64,000 bases of DNA from contig CH003341.1 of assembly GCA_000149265.1 (NCBI GenBank), positions 3,687-67,686 on the forward strand. Direction: 5' to 3'. The notes beneath the pieces are model-generated. The model did not search any database, had not been told where the DNA came from, and saw nothing but the letters and a program-made list of their open reading frames with translations. Position numbers and translations under genes: made by a program. Shown in pieces: positions 23,801-35,591 of this stretch. Every line of letters starts with the position of its first letter. Positions within the stretch are counted from its first letter, which is position 1. The DNA comes from Ciona savignyi (Eukaryota > Chordata > Ascidiacea > Phlebobranchia > Cionidae).

Positions 23801-26188
23801 GACACTCGTCTGACAAGTCAGCACAATCAAATACACCATCACAAATTTGTCTTGGAGCAATTATTGTTTTTCTGTCCATACACAGACTGCATTGAAATGT
23901 TCCATTTTCGAAGCACAAATCGGAACGGTCATCACAAGTAAAGTATGAATCTCTCAGGGACCATTGTGGAATTACACAATATCGTGCCGTGTCTGACAAC
24001 CCTAAATAATTCTTTTCACATTTAAAACCAGGACCTGTGCTAATGACGTCGTCTTCAATATTTTGACAATCTGCATAAGGATCACAAGCGTACGACCAGT
24101 GTACACACGTTGTAGACCAGTCGTTGGGACATCGGAACATGACAGGTTCCTCACAAGTCTCTATTTCATCAGTACAATCACCGCAATGATCGATACCATC
24201 GCACAAGAAAGATCTTGGGATACAACGGTTGGAGTTTCGACAATGAAAGTTTGTTCCTGGGCAAGTATTGTTCGCTGGGATATCAAGTTCATCGCTGCCG
24301 TCGAAGCAGTTACGAATGGTGTTCTTCCTCCACGATAACGGAATGCATCTTCCGCTATCTATGCAAGTGAATTCCGTTTCCAAACATTTTACTGCAGAGA
24401 TTTCATCTGAACCTTCAATGCAATCCTTAAAGTCGTCCATGACACGATACCTAGCAATACATCTACCGTTTTCGATGCATCGAAATTCGGTTGTCTCGTT
24501 ACAAAGTAAAATTGTACTTTCGTCTAATCCTTGATCACAATCACTGACTCCATCCCTGACCCAATCTCGCGGGATACAAATTCGGTGTCCTTTCAACGAA
24601 TGACAAGCGAATTCACGATCTGTGCAAAAATCTAATGAAGCAGCCTCGTCGCTCGTATCATCTGGTATCAACATAGTTCCACAGTCGTTGACATCGTTCA
24701 TTACTTTCCATCTTTCTATGCATTTACGACTCTTTATGCATGTGTATTCTGTAAAGCATATATAAATACAATTAAATAGCTATCAGTAAAATTTACTTCC
24801 TTAACCTCGAGCATCTTAATAGCTAGAGGTTTGACATCATGTTATTAGGCTACATACAATATTTTTAAATATTATTTTTGTGTTTCTTTCCAGGGAACAG
24901 GAGAACTTTTATAAGCAAAACTATACTAAACACAATCGAGGTTGAGTGTAAGTTAAATAAAAAATGCTCGTCGGGAGACATTTACGACGAACAGTTTGGA
25001 AAATAGAATGGTTAGTTTCAGTAGTATATATATGTACCTTTAAAGAATTAGTCAAACACCACTTATAACAAAAACATTCAATACAAAAAATCCTTGTATG
25101 ACATATATCGTTTTCTTAAACTGTTTGTTTAACTTTAATCTGACAGAACAACAATATTTTTAAGTTTAATTAACAAATTAAAAAAAACCTTCCATTTCAC
25201 GACATGGCAATGTCATCTGCTGATTTGCAGTGCAACTGTAAGGAGTGTTGATAAACGCACGATGGACGCATCGACGTGTGACGCGACATCTCACTTCGTC
25301 GTCGGAGCAGTTCAGATCGACTGCAATAATTTTTTAAATGGACTATCAGCGAAAATGAAAAATAGTTAATTTTAAGCAGCTATATAATTGGTGTTGCTCA
25401 CATATGACTTATTTAAATAAGACGTGAAATTTAATAAAGAAGACCATTGAACATAAAAAAACATCGTGCCATATTATGGGATGTGCGTGAAATGTGTATG
25501 CAGGAAGCGACTATATTTGTATACTATATACCGTCATACCATTAAGCTCATCTGCTCGATTGCCACAATCATCTCCGATATCCCGAACGTAAATTCTTGG
25601 TATACATTTGCCGTTACCACAATCAAAATAACCGTCTTCAGGTCTGCACGTTTCCATTAACTGTTGCATGTTGAATGATTCCCCTACGTTTGAAGTTCAT
25701 AAGTATATTATTGCTACACTAAACACTCGGTGTATTTTAATAGAAACGGACGTTATATAATTTGTCCCTTATTTAAACGCAAAGGATATACATTATGTTT
25801 TTCCCGGGAATGAAAAATGCGGAGTGGGGATTATACCAGGAGTATTTTTGTAATGACACCGTATCCATCGACGCGTTGCGGAGCTAAGTGCCCCCCCCTG
25901 TGTTATACCAAGAGAAACATCTTTATCGTTTTTGAGCAACATGATACGGCCCTAAGTTTAGGCAACGTTCCGGAAAAGCCTTTCCCAAAATTACAATCTA
26001 CTATCTACCAACTGGTTTTAAATCGCATCCTTAAGGTTGGGTGATTAACATCAGTCTACAGAAGTTGACGCAAACAAAACTGTACTTACAAATAAAAATA
26101 CCTTAGCATGTCCTTAAATAACGTTTGTATACTTACCAAGAAAATAATAACCGCATAAAAGAATCACAAACAGTGTAAGTCGCAACAT
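20895..26188 (-). CDS. GPCR with a long LDL-receptor class A ectodomain (GRL101/relaxin-receptor-like)
   Basis: Exons (5' to 3'): 26188-26137, 25683-25540, 25320-25189, 24748-23566, 23438-23312, 22763-22574, 22336-20895, joining in frame to 1089 residues. Residues 1-17 form a signal peptide ([17 protein letters not shown]). Up to about residue 690 there are roughly 13-15 cysteine-rich LDLa-like modules of the form CIPR..DG..DC.DGSDE..C. The last exon carries seven membrane segments: TM1 with IIGN, TM2 with SLADF, TM3 ending in SYR where DRY/ERW is usual, TM6 with CWLPV and TM7 with [14 protein letters not shown]6 and TM7 resemble relaxin and Lymnaea GRL101 receptors, but no leucine-rich repeats are visible. 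The least certain junction is 23566/23438, where the frame is kept but one module loses its first cysteine. The ligand is unknown. The gene converges on XDH and diverges from the fucosidase. Confidence 0.9.
25797..26042 (-). mobile_element. Probable decayed SINE family 1 copy in GPCR intron 1
   Basis: CCGGGAATGAAAAATG, GCGGAGCTAAGTG, TTTAGGCAACGTTCCGGAAA and CTATCTACCAACTGGTTTTA follow the order of family 1 blocks on the minus strand, heavily mutated. Confidence 0.4.
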
Positions 26189-26204
26189 GGTTGATTAACT
26201 GATT

Positions 26205-26389
26205 AAGATTCATTAACTGTGCAGGGCTATTCAATAAATATCCTGACGATAAAAATCAGTAATAAGCCTAATATATACACACAATTTTAAGTCCCAACAG
26301 GGTTAATTATAACTATAGTCAAGTACACTAAGATTCACTAACTGTAGGGCTATTCAATAAATATCGTGACGATAAAAATCGGTGGTAAT
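26205..26389 (-). promoter_or_regulatory. Duplicated ~60-bp block just upstream of the GPCR gene
   Basis: AAGATTCAYTAACTGT, GGGCTATTCAATAAATATC and GTGACGATAAAAATC-like blocks occur at 26205-26263 and again at 26330-26389, in the same order with few differences. The first copy starts 17 bp upstream of the initiator ATG (26188). The position suggests a role in promoter or leader, but no known factor site is identified. Confidence 0.45.
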
Positions 26390-28080
26390 ATCTAAACACA
26401 ATGACGAACAACTAGTAACGAAACTGTTTATGACTTAAACGAACTATGACTCAAAACACGAACTTTTTAATTTAAAACCCAGCATATTTGGCTGTTTAAT
26501 TTTCTTGTGTCGCGACACACTTAGCTAATAACTTAATAGTTTTATTAACGATTACATCACCCCTAATTGCAAAATCTATAATTTAAACTTTTATAATAGG
26601 CAGTAGGCTATATGTTTCTACAAGTGGGCTTATAAACTGATGGAAATTTCCGTTTTTCCGAGATGTTAAAATATATGGTTTATTTAAAAACATAATAAAC
26701 TAGGGAGTAACAACCGCGTTTTGACCATCACAATTTGTAAACCCCAATGTGACTGTTACTACAGCAAACTTGGTATTTCATAAACTTTTCTACAAGCTTA
26801 ACTTATAATTGATTTCTTGGGCTACTAAACCAAAACAGATATCTATGTCCTGTAAAAGAAGTGCTTGTCAGTTAACAACAATACAACCAAGAAACCTCGC
26901 TGTTGCTTATTTGGTATTAATTTTCTTATTTTGGTATTTAACTGCTGTAGTTTTGCCGTTTTATCGCGTATTCTTGACTTAATTAATTATGCTATTATTC
27001 TTTAATGTGAAGAAGGAGCAAAAAACTGAACTAAACCAATTTAGGGTGTGAATTTTAGTGATAATGAGTAACGTCGGTTTTGTTTGTTTTCAAGTTCTCT
27101 ATCGAATTTCATAAACATAGAATTGCTGCGGATATTTTAATTGTATTTGTATGTGATATATACTGTCAAATCTAAATTATCATAAAATCCATTCTAAAGT
27201 TGTCAGTTTATAAATAATAAGGCATATGGAATAAAAATTGCTTAAACGGAAGGCTACTTTATAATCCCGAGCAACTTTGGGATTTCGCTATTATAATTCA
27301 CAACAAATTGCCAATGCACGTCAAATATGCCAGTTTACAATTTCAAACATTGTAAAACGATTGTATATTTTCCTTATATGCGGTGAAAGCAGAGAGGTTT
27401 CAGATTTCATGGGCTTTGCGTTATTGAGGATTTATCCAAAAAGGTTAAAGGTGGATATTAATTTAACGCTGCGTACTAAGTTCTCTCGATATCCAATGAC
27501 CAAATTCACGAGATAATATAGAAGGTCACCGGTGAGAACAATATACACACAAAATTCCTGTAGACCTCGACGTTTATATCTTCTTAAATAGGCAAGATTG
27601 CAAAGGAAAGGTTTATGCACATGCTTCATGTAATAATTGCAAAATGATCAGACGGCAACTTGGTGGTTTATTTATTACCTCACTAATTGTTTCCAAAAGG
27701 ACAATAAACTCGTGAATTATATCGACGTTTGAACGCCATAATGGTCCCAGGCAGAAGGAATATGCAATTTCTCACATTCACATATAAGTTCCTTGCAAGA
27801 GGTACAGAGACAGAGTTTTCACTGTTGACTTTAACGATATAAAAATCGCAGTTCGAATAATTTTTTAAAATGCTCTTTAGTTTACTTTGTGCACCGAATT
27901 TGTACCAACTAATTATTGATACAGCATTAACAGAAGGTTGGATTTTTGTAACTACTATCGAAGCGACGTTCTTATAGCAAGCTCGAGCGAACAGGTATAA
28001 AATCAAATGATATTCTTTTAGAATTTGATAAAATGAAGTGGTAGTCAACCCTACAAAATGACGAAATATAAAAGGGCCTC

Positions 28081-28374
28081 TTACGCTCCATAACAGTTAA
28101 TAGAACAGTGGTGATTCTTCATTTTTTTGTTCGGTTGGAAGCAGCATGTGCTAGGCTGCGCGCCGGTGTACTTGTTTAGATGTGAAGTTTTGAAATACTG
28201 GAGCATAAATTGGACGGCTAAATAGTATGATGGAATAGTGCCTCTTTTCTCTGTGGATTTAAAACTGCTCTCAAGCTCTGCGTTAGTGTCGTTGGGCAAG
28301 GCACGGTTGCCCGTGTGACAATGCTCCCTGACGTATTTGCGAGGACATTTTAAGTACAACCATACGGAACTCAC
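28081..28374 (-). repeat. 97-codon repeat-derived open frame
   Basis: An open frame ending at 28081 whose C-terminal half contains LNKYTGAQPSTCCFQPNK. A damaged homologue is on the plus strand at 20090-20250. Presence in two places with decay in one points to a transposable-element protein fragment rather than a cellular gene. The element class is not recognised. Confidence 0.5.
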
Positions 28375-29099
28375 GGCACCTCACAACAATCTAAAATCAA
28401 AATGAGGTAGTCTACCTAGCACGATACGGATTGACGGATTGATGGTTTAAGTTTTAACATTACGCAATGATTATATTTTTTAAATCACTGCTTTACGTTC
28501 CCGTCTTCCGTTGTTCCGCGTTTTATATTTAAACAAACTTTGATTCATCCGGTATAGATATTTCAATTTGCAGGATATTAAATATGATGGAGAATGCAAC
28601 AGTGAAAATCGCATACAATAATCATTTTCCGGTTAAGCAAGGCGTGTGTACGCACAAGATAACGGAAAATTAGCGTAAATCCAAAAAAGTTAATATAAAA
28701 AGTCGTTCAATTCATTTTAACGTCAAAAAATAAAACAAAAACTTCTAATTACGTGGGGATTTTTACTGCTGCGAGCAGATCGTAAACTGCAATGATTTTG
28801 CGATTCTGCATTGTGTTAAGCGTTAAATGGAATAATATTGAAGCCTTCTCTGTGCATATATTTAGTTTTGGATTAGCGACCATGTCTGACTTTATACCCA
28901 TACCAAAAGTTTATTTATAGACTGGTTTTAAGAACTTTAGAACGACTATCGTTTTGCCGTTATTTTATGTTACCATTTTTTATACAAGGCCAGGTTGCGA
29001 GTTTTATTCATAAAAACCAAAACTTATCTAAAGCAAGTTTTTTTGTTTTTTTTCGTGTACAGCACAACATAGCGTTTGTTAACGTTTCTACCGTGTAAA

Positions 29100-32000
29100 A
29101 TGTTGCGAGCCATAGTTCTGTGCTTATTCTTGGTGATATTATGGGCAAATGATATTATGGGTAAATCCAAACAACATGAAGAAACTGGAACTTATCTACC
29201 CACATGGGATTCCTTAGATAAACGACCTTTGCCATCTTGGTAAGACGAAAACTTGAATTTATTGGTTAAATATTAGGAAAAATTTAATATGGGCTTTACT
29301 AATCTGCGGGAGAGCACACTATTCTGCAGGACATTGGGAAGATGGGTGGAGGGGTATTTTCGTCACTAACATGAGTGGACAGGGTATATCAGGAGAGGGA
29401 TGGGTTATATCATGATATAATCTTGTAACTCATCCCACTCATGTTAGAGACGTTTTTGTATGTTAGGTAACTGTAAAACATCATTCAAACACATAAATTA
29501 ATTGGAATACTATACATTACAACTTTTGGCATGTCAGACTACCTTAAGCTTGTAGTTAGGTAGCCGGAGCTTTTGCAGATAATTTAATATGTCTTCCAAG
29601 CTTTTATCTATATTTAATGTTTTTGACTTTAAACCGATAAATTACTATATTTGGTTCCTGTTTTATTTTATAGCATTTATTCATGAATAGTGCAAATCCA
29701 TTTTTGTTTTAAACCTATAATTTCCGAATAACCCATTTAAATGACTTGTAATATTTGCTTATTACTCTAACTTAACTGGTAAAGTCATTTTTCTAATCCA
29801 AATTTGACCTTAACATAGATTTTTTGATCAATTATCCTCTGAAATTTGTTTGGTAATATTTTATATACAAATTTTTTAACAGGTATGATGAGGCAAAACT
29901 TGGCATATTTATCCACTGGGGTGTGTTTTCTGTTCCAAGTTTTGACAGCGAATGGTTTTGGTGGTATTGGCGTGGAACAAAGCAAGCAAACTGTGTCAAA
30001 TTTATGGAGGACAACTACCCACCTGATTTTCAATATGCTGATTTTGCCCCCAAATTTACAACAGAGTTTTTCAACCCAAATGATTGGGCCGATCTTTTTC
30101 AGGTGATTATAATTGGACACATGGTTGTATCGGCGGTGGTAGGAAAAGTTAAAAATTATCTATAGGCCATGATTATAACAAACTTTGTACCAAATGTCAT
30201 GCCATTACACAGGGGTATGTGATTTTAAATTGAATCTACAAGGCACAATGTTAATACTATAAAAATTTGGCAAAGTCTGCACCACATGCAGTTAAAAATA
30301 GGTAATATTTAACCAAGTTTGCCTGCCATACATTCTGTTTACCTTCCATATGTCCAAACAGGCATCTGGTGCAAAATATGTAGTGTTGACTAGCAAACAT
30401 CATGAAGGATTCACCAATTGGCCGTCAGTCAATTCGTGGAATTGGAACAGTATGGATGTCGGACCACATCGTAATCTTGTGCAGGAATTGGCAGATTCGA
30501 TTCGAAACAGGACCTCCGTACATTTCGGTCTTTATCATTCTTTGTATGAATGGTTTAATCCTATGTATTTGAGTGATAAACAAAATGGATTCAAAACACA
30601 GGATTTTGTCAAGTTAGTATTCCAATCATGTAGGAACCGGTGTCTTTAAAACTAAATGGCCATCGGTTTTATCAAAGCTGTGAGATTGTTTTTTGCCGGC
30701 ATTGCTTGGCAATGACCTTCATTGTTATAAAACAACTGCCTATGCAGTGCAAAACCAAATAACTTTATAAAATCACAAATGAAAATCACACAGTGTGTAA
30801 CATTCCAGTTTAATATTATATTTGTGAGGTAATAATTCTGTGTAACACAAAGCTTACATACAATTGTGCTTGGCTCTGAAAATACAAATATGTTTGCTCA
30901 AAATGGTCTTTAAATTATGTAATAATGTCCCATTTATTTTGGTTGTATTGTCATCTGCCAAGAATAGTAAGCACAGGTTATTTAATTACATAAAATTCCC
31001 CCAAACCCCGTTGTCTTCATTAATTATCGAAAAATATCTGTGGTTATAAAATGTTCTAATTTGGTTATTCCCTGTCTGTCCACTTGGTTACCAATGACAA
31101 ATGCACTATTATACTGCTTCTTATTTACCCATTAGGACAAAGACAATGCCAGAGCTTTACGACATCATAACCAACTATAAACCAGAAGTAATATGGTTCA
31201 TGATGGAGATTGGGAAGCTACTCCAGAGTATTGGAATTCCACTTACATTCCTAGCTTGGCTGTACAATCAAAGGTCTCTGTGAAGGTTGGCTTTATTGTG
31301 GTGTGATGTATGAATACATTTAATTTTTATTTGAACAAGATACTTATAATGTATACTTTGGTGGAAATGCTTTGCTTTGAAAGAAAACTTTATTGTTTTT
31401 TTTTTAAACTGCAGTAATAGTTTTAAAGTTTCTCATTTTATAATGAAGTTTCATTTTATATATATATATAATCATAATAATATCAGTATTAATTTTTGTG
31501 TTATACTATTTTTTACCAGTTGCACAGAACTTACTACCAGTGGACTAATTTTTAGGAGGTCCATTCCCTTAGTATTTTACCCATGACCATGCGACTAGGT
31601 GTGTTTGACACAACTTTTTGTAAGTTACGCCAAATTTATTCACTGGGATGACAGCATCACCAGGACTCCATATCAAAATCAACTATACTTTTTTATACCA
31701 CCGAATTTGGACTTATGGGTTAAACACACTGATTTTTAATTAGCATCCCTTGCTTTTCAACCCAGGACACAGTTGTGACGAATGATCGCTGGGGGCAAGG
31801 AACCATGTGCAAACATGGAGGTTACTTCACCTGTTCCGATCGATACAATCCTGGGACATTGCAAGCGAGAAAGTGGGAAAACGCGATGACAATTGATAAG
31901 AAATCCTGGGGGTTTAGAAGAAATGCTCAACTTGCTGATTATCTCACTATTGAAGAACTGCTGCAAGTAATTGAATAGCTGTTGTTCAAACATTGTAATA

Positions 32001-33528
32001 CGGTTAAAATATATTAAGTAAACTGGGGGTGGCTAATGGATTGACAAATTACTTATTTATTTATCCTGATTTTAATTTTTAATTAGAATCATTTAAATTA
32101 AATTCTTTGTTTTATTTATAGTCAGCATGGTAAAAAAATAATTTAAATTATTTATACTGTATTCATGCGAAATGCTGTTTTTATTAATACTTTTAATGCA
32201 AGTTGGATTCAGCACAACAACCTAATTGTATAATAAATTATATCATAAAAATTTAAATAGTGATTATAGATTAAATTTTGCGAATCCATTTCAATTTCTA
32301 ATAAGCTACAATTCAGCAATCTGTTTTATGTTCAGACATTGGCGACAACCATAAGTTGTGGGGGAAACCTGTTGGTCAATGTGGGGCCATCAAAAGATGG
32401 AACCATTCACCCCATATTTGAGGAAAGATTGCGTCAAATGGGGCAGTGGATGAATGTCAATGGAGCTGCTGTGTATAAAAGTCAACCTTGGAAGCATCAG
32501 AATGATTCACGAACACCGGGTGTATGGTACGATCTTGTGCTGTTTGATTTGTTATGAAATTACTTTTGGGATTTTTTCTTGAAAAAGCATTTGATGGATA
32601 TTGCTTTAGCCGGGGTCGGAGATATAAAGTAAGCATGGAGGTTACTGGAAGATTCATGCATTGTTCGATGGGCAATTTGCCAATTAGCCAGGGTATTTAT
32701 AGATGTACAAGTAATTAGTCAAGTTTATTTATTATACCGATGAATATTAAACTGCATTTTTCGCAATCCAATGATCATGCTAAGCACTATGAAAAGAGTT
32801 TTTATAAAAGTGTTGACTTGTTTATCACAAAAAAGTATTAAGATTGGGTATCAGGCTCATTAAATACTGGTACATTAATTAGTAAATCCAGCCAATACCA
32901 GATGCATCATTATCAAGACGTCTGCCTAATATCAGTTGAAAAAAAATAGTGTAAATTTTTCGGTAAAATAAAAATATTTCCACATTAATTAATTATCAAT
33001 GGATAGTGTCTATTGTTTACTTGTTAGTCAATTTGTTATGTGTATTGGGCTAAGCTGGTTTTAAGTTAATCATCTGTTAATTTCAGTTAACAAATATTCT
33101 AATTCTTTTTGGCTAGTTGTACTAAGGAACCGACAGGTTAATAACATTAAACTCTAAATGCAAAATTTGTTAGGCAAATATTGCAAGAGAACCAGTCGTA
33201 ACTGCTTTAATTCCGCTCTTCTTCCAGAATATAGCAGTCCTTAACCCTGCATCATGTTGTATAAAGATATCTATCTTTTCTAAGGTACACAACAAACCAG
33301 GGTAAAGTGTATGCCTTTGTCTTCACCTGGCCATCATCAGGCATCCTTGCCCTTGGGTCCCCTCTTGCTACATCAGATGCTGCATCTGTGGATCTTCTTG
33401 GAGGCGAGTCTGACATAACTTGGGAGCCACTCTCACCCACAGGAGTTGGGATTTATGTTCCGGTGATTAAACCAAGCACAACCTTGGCAAAATGGTTGTG
33501 GGTGTTTCAACTTACTGGATTTGTGTGA
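29100..33528 (+). CDS. FUCA: Alpha-L-fucosidase (GH29), frame broken in exon 4
   Basis: A lysosomal/secreted glycosidase removing alpha-L-fucose from glycoconjugates. Exons: 29100-29239, 29883-30102, 30362-30612, 31136-31285, 31766-31966, 32336-32526, 33285-33528. A signal peptide opens exon 1. GH29 motifs include [76 protein letters not shown] and [14 protein letters not shown], in the order seen in human FUCA1. The size is 465-466 codons, as in human. Exon 4 is 150 bp where the flanking phases need 148 or 151. Family similarity moves between frames three times inside it: at TGG-TTCAT-GAT, at ACT-TACA-TTC, and at TCTC-TGTG. The first shift is directly before the catalytic nucleophile Asp of DGDW. 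Either a sequencing or assembly fault or a pseudogene allele is possible; all other exons are intact. Confidence 0.92.
29361..29452. repeat. Inverted repeat in fucosidase intron 1
   Basis: CGTCACTAACATGAGTGG (29361-29378) pairs with CCACTCATGTTAGAGACG (29435-29452) with one mismatch. The 56-bp loop contains the small palindrome TATATCATGATATA. It could be a decayed MITE or an RNA hairpin. Confidence 0.6.
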
Positions 33529-33686
33529 AAGAGTCATATTTTTCTGTATATGCAAAGCTGAATATTCCATTTATCTCATTTTAATCATGTATACGTAAAA
33601 TTTAATATTTGATTTTCCATATTTTTATTCTTACATACTCCTTACATTGTACGTAATTTAATACATGCTTTGATTGACCAACCTGT

Positions 33687-33692
33687 TTTATT
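33687..33692 (-). promoter_or_regulatory. Possible poly(A) signal for CBP20
   Basis: AATAAA on the minus strand, about 150 nt after the CBP20 stop codon. A second AATAAA is at 33624-33629. Confidence 0.35.
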
Positions 33693-33802
33693 GATGGCAA
33701 CAGAGATTTGCAATTTTTGTTTCTTTATGCACACATACATAAAAAAATACGATTGGCAGTTACTATTTTCAGCAAGTTTTAATATCATCGTCATTTTGAA
33801 AC

Positions 33803-33808
33803 AATAAA
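33803..33808 (+). promoter_or_regulatory. Possible poly(A) signal for the fucosidase gene
   Basis: AATAAA on the plus strand, 275 nt after the fucosidase stop and only 35 nt before the CBP20 stop on the other strand. It is the best hexamer in the interval and would make the two 3' UTRs overlap. Confidence 0.4.
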
Positions 33809-33842
33809 AATATTACAATAATTTTGTGTTTGATAAGTGTTC

Positions 33843-35591
33843 TTAAGGAGCATCAGGTTCAGTTTTAGGTGTTTCCCTTTCCACTTCTACACCAGACCGA
33901 GTAAGTTGTTTCTCCCCTTTTAGTTGTGCACGTGCCCCAAAACCGCCTCTCCCTGGGTCAAAATCCATTCGGTATTCGTCACGCACCTGTAGAGAGTAAT
34001 ATCATGCTAATAGGTCTATACATCAAAAGCTTGGTAACCACATAAAAAACTTGGGTAACTGTGATCAACGGAGTATTTGACGAATGCCAAAGCAACACAA
34101 CTTACTTAANNNNNNNNNNNNNNNNNNNNNNNNNNNNNNNNNNNNNNNNNNNNNNNNNNNNNNNNNNNNNNNNNNNNNNNNNNNNNNNNNNNNNNNNNNN
34201 NNNNNNNNNATAGGATTTTACTACCATTTAAAGATCATCACCTGTCCACCAGCTTTCCTTTTACCAAATTCCCTTCCTTCTTTAAACCCAGCATCCCAAT
34301 CCGTTCGAACAACTCTGTCATCCAACCTTGTCCCATTGATGTATCTGACAGCATTTACAGCTGACAACCTTTGTACATACCTGTATTTTTATTTAATTTT
34401 AAAATAAATATTTTATAAATATAAATATGGATATTGGATATTTTTAATATATTCACAAGAGACAATCATATCCAAAAAAGACCAGTGTTTGATAATCTTT
34501 AAAAGTGTTGCTGAACCATGAAACTATACTTTTCCAACTGAAGGGGTTGGCCTGTAAAGGGTTTTAATTTACAGGGGTTAAATTAAGTGGCCATCAGGGC
34601 TAATGAATACGGATGACATGCAAGGTATGTCCATATATTACTAAAAGAAAACCCTAGTAACCTAACATGCAATTTAAGTGTGACATATGCAGGCTTGCGG
34701 CCCAGACTCTTATATAAAATAGGTTGTAGAATTATACATACAAAACTTGTGTGCTATTTACACAAAATATGTAGACTGTAAGAAAAAAGTCGGTGGAACC
34801 TGTATTGGCAGGTGCAACTACCCAAAATTAAAATTTCATTGAATTGACAAATATTTAATAAATAAAAAAACATACTCAACGAAACAGAAACCACATGGAG
34901 TTCGTTTGAATTTATCTAATCCCATAACAACTCGTTTTAAATCTCCGCATTTTGAAAAGAGTTCATAAATCTGTTCCTCAGTTGTGTAGTAAGATAGATT
35001 GCCAACATATAATGTACTTGACTGTTGTAACAGTTTTTCTTGTTGAATTCGGCTGCCCTATAAACATAAAAATGAACAAAAGCAGTGCATCAACCAATTT
35101 ATTTTTTTGGATAAAAAACAATACCAAATAACAAAATAATCAAATAGTAACTAACGGTATCATTAAATCAGGTGATACTAAAAAAATGTTCGGGTAACCT
35201 TTAGACGATTTAAAAAAATAATGCACATTACCAGTAACTTCTTTAAAACTATATTAAGTATAGTTGTAGCAAGATAAATATAAAGTAAGCGCATGTAGAA
35301 AAAATCTTAAGAATAGGTACGGTATTTATGTTTTATACACTGAAATGAGAAAGGGTACGATTTATTACCCCAACAATGTCAGATTACCTAGCAAAAACAC
35401 AGGTAGGAATTACGTGTAATGGCTGATTTTTAACCAAATACACAAAAAAGAAAACGGGTATATTATGGATTTAATGCACAGACATGCCTAGAACTTACTT
35501 TAAAGTGTTGGTCCCTGTATGCCGTTAAATCAATACCAGGATCTTTAAACAGTGGCTTTAGGATCACATTTTGGCTCGCATCTATCGACAT
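33843..35591 (-). CDS. NCBP2: Nuclear cap-binding protein subunit 2 (CBP20)
   Basis: The small subunit of the nuclear cap-binding complex. It binds the m7G cap of new transcripts through an RRM and pairs with CBP80 in splicing, 3' processing, export and decay. Exons (5' to 3'): 35591-35499, 35057-34876, 34380-34242, 33986-33843, giving 185 residues (human 156; the extra length is a charged C-terminal tail ending TEPDAP). AYRDQHFK carries the first cap-stacking Tyr. RNP2 is [20 protein letters not shown] and RNP1 is [32 protein letters not shown] and [15 protein letters not shown] match the conserved C-terminal part that folds over the cap. Intron 3 contains a 100-N assembly gap (34110-34209), but the flanking exons join in phase. 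It is tail to tail with the fucosidase gene, with 314 bp between stop codons. Confidence 0.95.
34110..34209. other. Assembly gap (100 N)
   Basis: Exactly 100 N inside CBP20 intron 3. Round-number gaps usually stand for an unknown length, so nothing can be said about the missing sequence. Confidence 0.99.

Larger units (their letters stand above)
26189..29099. other. Divergent intergenic region, GPCR and fucosidase promoters
   Basis: It lies between the starts of two divergent genes, so it must hold both promoters. It contains a duplicated ~60-bp block next to the GPCR start (26205-26263 and 26330-26389) and the repeat-derived frame at 28081-28374. The 121-codon minus frame at 27683-28048 has no recognisable domain, splice context or partner and is probably chance. 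The rest is AT-rich with no feature I can support. Confidence 0.5.

Noticed and set aside
27683-28048. 121-codon minus-strand frame in the intergenic region
   Set aside because: No recognisable domain, signal, splice context or partner. This length is plausible by chance in AT-rich DNA.
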